Shown: positions 61,153 through 64,000 of the stretch, piece after piece
Layout: every line of letters begins with the position of its first letter
Numbering within the stretch: the first letter of the stretch is position 1
Assembly (NCBI RefSeq): GCF_902459665.1
Contig: NZ_CABPSL010000011.1
Coordinates: 1 to 64,000, forward strand
Length of the DNA stretch: 64,000 nt
Direction of reading: 5' to 3'
Source of the DNA: Pandoraea cepalis
GTDB taxonomy: Bacteria > Pseudomonadota > Gammaproteobacteria > Burkholderiales > Burkholderiaceae
Notes under the pieces: model-generated
What the model was told of the DNA's origin: nothing
Databases searched by the model: none
What the model saw: the letters and a program-made list of their open reading frames with translations, nothing else
Made by a program: the position numbers and the translations under genes

Positions 61153-61546
61153 CGCTCCCCCCACCTGGTCGCCGCCGGGCACGCCGGCAAACCGTCAACT
61201 ATAGGGAGATGGCATGACGCATGCCGTGCCCCATGGAGCGAGCACGCGCGCCCATCCCGAATCCAGCCGTTGAACCCTGTCAGTGCCGCGGTGCAACCCT
61301 CCCCCAGCGAGTGCCCACTTACGCAGCTTGCACAGGGCAGAGTACAACTCCCCTCTCGCCAAGTGCCAATGCGCCGGGGTAGACTTTCGGACACCTGACG
61401 TCAGCGGTCGCTCGCGCATTCCGGCGAGCCCCCCTTCGCTATGATTGCCGCGAAGCCGGTGGGCCGATACCATGCCGGCCAGCTAACGATCCACGACATT
61501 TCAACGCACGAACGCGAGCGCGCCCGCCGCGCGCCCCCCTGCCCCT
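61153..61546. other. Intergenic region between the unknown protein and the PilZ gene
   Basis: About 390 bases holding the promoters of two divergent genes. A GCCGATAC at 61463-61470 resembles the -10 half of a flagellar sigma-28 promoter, but I found no matching -35 half. I see no other defined element. Confidence 0.5.
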
Positions 61547-62494
61547 ATGGTCGATACCCCATCTCAGACGTCTACCGCGCCCCTCCATGCGCTTCCCCTT
61601 GTCCCGCTCGCGCCCCACGAGATCCCCCTGGGCGACGCCCTGCCCTGGGCCATCGTTGATCGCAATGGGGAACCCCTGCTTGCCGCGGGCGATATCGTCC
61701 CCACGCAGGCGGGCCGCGACTGGCTGTTCGCGTCGTTCGCCCCGCACCGGATCGCCAATCTCGGTGGAGACGACCTCGCCCCGTCGGAGGTTACCGCGCC
61801 CACGGCGGCGGCCCCCGACAATGCGAGCGCCGCCGCCGGCGCGACGCAACCGCAGTACGCGCTCACCGACCTGAATCTGCGCCCCGGCGACTGGCTGCAG
61901 ATCCAATTGCCGCCGGGCGCCGGGTCGCAGCGGGTGCGCACGCGTGTGATCGGATACGCGCCGAATCAGATGCTGTTCATCACCGCCCCGACGGGCCGCG
62001 TCGCGCCGCCGACCCTGAACGTCGGCGAGCGGCTCGAACTCTGGACATTCTCGGGCGAAGACATTTACCACTTCGTCTGTACGGTGGAGCGTGTGAAGCG
62101 GCTGCCGTTCGATTACGCCGTGCTCTCGGCGCCGGCACAGATCCGCCGCAAGGTGCTGCGCCGTTCGCAGCGCGTACCCGCCAGGCTGGTCGTATCGGTC
62201 GGTGCGGGTGAGGCACGCCACCTTGCCCTGCTGCAAGACGTCAGCGCCGAAGGTGTCTCGCTGCTGGCCGACGCTCCGCTCGGCGCGCCCGGCGACAGCA
62301 TGCAGCTCGCGTTCCGCGTGCGTGTCGGCGACATCGACATGCCCATCGAAGCCAGTGGCACGATCCGCAGCGTGCAACAAGGCGACGACGGCAGTCATTT
62401 GCACGGCGTCGAATTGCCCGTGCTCGACCCGTCGCATTACGTCGCGCTCAAGTGCTACGTCTACGAGCGCCTGCTGGCGCTCGGGGGGGCCTGA
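61547..62494 (+). CDS. Flagellar brake protein, YcgR-type with PilZ domain
   Basis: 315 residues. The N-terminal YcgR/flagellar brake-like domain (about 110-200) has PGDWLQIQLP and LELWTFSGEDIYHFVCTVERV. The PilZ domain follows with RRSQRVPARL (the RxxxR c-di-GMP motif) and DVSAEGVSLLAD (the D/NxSxxG motif). On binding cyclic di-GMP such proteins slow the flagellar motor. It overlaps the IclR gene by the TGATG at 62492, so the two are translated together. Confidence 0.85.
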   Translation: MVDTPSQTSTAPLHALPLVPLAPHEIPLGDALPWAIVDRNGEPLLAAGDIVPTQAGRDWLFASFAPHRIANLGGDDLAPSEVTAPTAAAPDNASAAAGATQPQYALTDLNLRPGDWLQIQLPPGAGSQRVRTRVIGYAPNQMLFITAPTGRVAPPTLNVGERLELWTFSGEDIYHFVCTVERVKRLPFDYAVLSAPAQIRRKVLRRSQRVPARLVVSVGAGEARHLALLQDVSAEGVSLLADAPLGAPGDSMQLAFRVRVGDIDMPIEASGTIRSVQQGDDGSHLHGVELPVLDPSHYVALKCYVYERLLALGGA

Positions 62495-63285
62495 TGGCGA
62501 AGCCGAAGTCTCCCGAGGCCGAGCGTCCGCGCACGCTCGCCAGCCAGACGCTCTTCCGCGGCCTCGATATCGTGGAAGCCGTCGCCGCCGGCATCGACAC
62601 CGTGCCGGCCCTCTCGGCACACACCGGCATCACAACGTCGACCACACACCGGATCGCGTCGGCGCTCGTACACGCGGGGTATCTGCGTTTTGAGCCGCGT
62701 CGCGGCTACCGGCTGGGCAACAAGCTCATCGAACTGGGGTTTCTTGCCTACCGACAAATCGACTTGCCACGCGTCGCACGCCCCACGCTCGAATCGCTCG
62801 CGAGCGAGACGCAGGACACTGTGCACCTGGCCGTCGCCGACGGCTGGGAAGTGATGTACCTCGACAAACTTCCGGGACAACGCGCCGTGGAGATCAGCTC
62901 GCGCATTGGCGGACGCAAGCCGATCTGCGTGACCGGCGTGGGCAAGGCGCTGTTGCTCGATCAGGACGAAGCGGCTTGGAAGGCGCAGCTTGCTCACTAT
63001 CGGTCGCAGGCGCCGTCAACGTCGATCGACACGACGGCGTGGCTCGCCCGCATGCACGACTACGCCCGTCTCGGTTACGCCTTCGATCTGGAAGACGACA
63101 CGCCGCAAATTCGCTGTGTGGCCGCGCCGGTGTATGACGCAAGCCAGCATATCGTGGCCGCCATCAGTGTCTCGAGTACGACCAAGTACATGAGCCGCGA
63201 GCGCATGCAGGAACTCGTGCCGCGCGTGAAGCACGCCGCCGCGCAAATCAGTCGCCAGCTCGGCTGGTCCGGTCACGAGGGCTAA
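62494..63285 (+). CDS. IclR family transcriptional regulator
   Basis: 263 residues. The N-terminal winged helix contains TLFRGLDIVEAVAAGIDTVPALSAHTGITTSTTHRIASALVHAGYL. The IclR effector domain has PTLESLASETQDTVHLAVADGWEVMYLDKLPGQRAVEISSRIGGRKPICVTGVGKALL and CVAAPVYDASQHIVAAISVSS. IclR proteins usually control aromatic or acid catabolism. It starts at the TGATG overlap with the PilZ gene. The neighbouring pathway gene is the 4-hydroxy-2-oxovalerate aldolase that faces it, so it may regulate that cluster. Confidence 0.9.
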   Translation: MAKPKSPEAERPRTLASQTLFRGLDIVEAVAAGIDTVPALSAHTGITTSTTHRIASALVHAGYLRFEPRRGYRLGNKLIELGFLAYRQIDLPRVARPTLESLASETQDTVHLAVADGWEVMYLDKLPGQRAVEISSRIGGRKPICVTGVGKALLLDQDEAAWKAQLAHYRSQAPSTSIDTTAWLARMHDYARLGYAFDLEDDTPQIRCVAAPVYDASQHIVAAISVSSTTKYMSRERMQELVPRVKHAAAQISRQLGWSGHEG

Positions 63286-63316
63286 GGCTCGTCGATTGAG
63301 TTTCTCGTCGATAAAA

Positions 63317-63344
63317 CAACGGCCCTTGCGTGCAAGGGCCGTTG
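63317..63344 (-). terminator. Intrinsic terminator downstream of the aldolase gene
   Basis: CAACGGCCCTTG and CAAGGGCCGTTG form a perfect 12-bp stem with loop CGTG. On the minus strand it is followed by TTTTATC. It serves the leftward aldolase gene and probably also stops the IclR transcript. Confidence 0.8.
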
Positions 63345-63405
63345 GCGTTACGGCGTGGGAGACGCGGCTCCCCGGGAGATGCCTGGGGTGATGCGCATCT
63401 CGGCG

Positions 63406-64000
63406 CTACGCCGCGCGTCGCTTGAGCAGATCGAGCGCCACGTCGACGATCATGTCCTCCTGACCGCCCACCATGCGACGCTGACCCAGCTCGACCAGGA
63501 TGTCGACGGTCTTGAGGTCGTAGCGCGCGGCAGCGGCTTCCGCGTGACGCAGGAAGCTCGAATACACGCCGGCGTAGCCAAGCGCCAGCGTCTCGCGATC
63601 CACGCGCACCGCGCGATCCTGCAACGGGCGAACGATGTCGTCGGCGGCATCCATCAACGTGTACAGATCGCAGCCGTGGTGCCAACCCAAACGCGATGCC
63701 GCGGCGATAAACACTTCCAGCGGCGCGTTGCCCGCGCCCGCGCCCATGCCCGCCAGACTCGCGTCGATGCGATCGCAGCCCTCCTCCACCGCAACGATGG
63801 AGTTCGCCACGCCAAGGCTCAGGTTGTGGTGCGCGTGCATGCCGGTGAGCGTCTCGGGCTTGAGCACGTCCTTGAAGGCGCGGAAGCGCTCGCGCACATC
63901 ATTCATGCCCAACGCCCCGCCCGAATCCACCACATAGATACACGTCGCGCCGTACGACTCCATCAACTTGGCCTGTTCGGCGAGATGCTGCGGCGTGGTC
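63406..64000 (-). CDS. 4-hydroxy-2-oxovalerate aldolase, C-terminal part (runs off right edge)
   Basis: The visible ~197 residues end at 63406. [64 protein letters not shown] are the BphI/DmpG metal-site blocks (HxH at HAHH). The C-terminal communication domain follows with [43 protein letters not shown]. This aldolase cleaves 4-hydroxy-2-oxovalerate to pyruvate and acetaldehyde in the meta-cleavage pathway of aromatics, working with acetaldehyde dehydrogenase, which is presumably to the right. The frame continues past 63966 to the window edge. Confidence 0.92.
   Translation of the reverse strand, partial: TTPQHLAEQAKLMESYGATCIYVVDSGGALGMNDVRERFRAFKDVLKPETLTGMHAHHNLSLGVANSIVAVEEGCDRIDASLAGMGAGAGNAPLEVFIAAASRLGWHHGCDLYTLMDAADDIVRPLQDRAVRVDRETLALGYAGVYSSFLRHAEAAAARYDLKTVDILVELGQRRMVGGQEDMIVDVALDLLKRRAA

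Noticed and set aside
61199-61209. CTATAGGGAGA, like the end of a T7 promoter
   Set aside because: The upstream part of the T7 consensus is absent, and there is no phage context; an 11-base match of this kind is expected by chance in places.
61463-61470. Sigma-28-like -10 element upstream of the PilZ gene
   Set aside because: GCCGATAC alone, without a TAAA-type -35 about 15 bases upstream, is not enough.
1-64000. tRNA or rRNA genes
   Set aside because: No cloverleaf-like TTCGAATCC arms or rRNA blocks were noticed on reading both strands; a tRNAscan run would be decisive.

Overview
The window is high-GC DNA from a Gram-negative bacterium. Dense LysR/GntR-regulated catabolic operons, two general porins of the Gram-negative trimeric type, an EtfB N-terminus of beta-proteobacterial style and a complete type VI secretion system (T6SS) point to a Burkholderiaceae member, plausibly Pandoraea or a close relative. 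That placement is inferred from sequence style, not from a database search. No rRNA, tRNA, CRISPR array or intact insertion sequence was seen.

Layout. (1) 1-5224, minus strand: the start of etfB, then a GntR-led operon (regulator, GlcD-type FAD oxidase, amidohydrolase, MFS carrier) and a small ABM-domain protein. (2) 5225-6861: an ammonium transporter without glnK, preceded by a -24/-12 sigma-54 promoter and an NtrC-like site. (3) 7029-14832: a LysR regulator divergent from an M20 peptidase, MHS-type carrier, porin and two PLP aminotransferases, which looks like uptake and breakdown of a peptide or N-acyl amino acid. (4) 14911-23154: two divergent operons, an HpcH-type aldolase, ACS-type carrier, GlcD-type oxidase and porin on the minus strand, and an EthD-like protein, RutA-like flavin monooxygenase and flavin reductase on the plus strand. 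They end with a GntR/FCD regulator. One palindrome, TTCTGAATTCAGAA, occurs upstream of both operons and of the regulator, so they form one probable regulon. (5) 23182-33075: a cyclase-family hydrolase, indolepyruvate oxidoreductase IorB/IorA, two LysR regulators and a CitMHS carrier with the AtuA pair.

(6) 33172-59359 is a T6SS locus with all thirteen core genes: tssE-H-hcp-(OmpA-like)-L-K leftward, and tssB-C-vgrG-effector-immunity-PAAR-(unknown)-tssM-A-F-G-J rightward, from an AT-rich central control region. The cargo is a large predicted peptidoglycan hydrolase (M23-like, SH3-like and GH19-like parts) followed by a secreted, AT-rich probable immunity gene. TssM lacks a Walker A motif. The OmpA-domain protein carries a degenerate TssM-like cytoplasmic region, so it looks like a TssM/OmpA chimera. 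The left edge of the locus abuts a beheaded LysR gene and a 14-bp perfect hairpin that encodes the end of TssE.

(7) 59464-64000: a 562-residue protein of unknown function convergent to tssJ, a YcgR/PilZ c-di-GMP receptor coupled to an IclR regulator, and the C-terminal part of a 4-hydroxy-2-oxovalerate aldolase running off the right edge.
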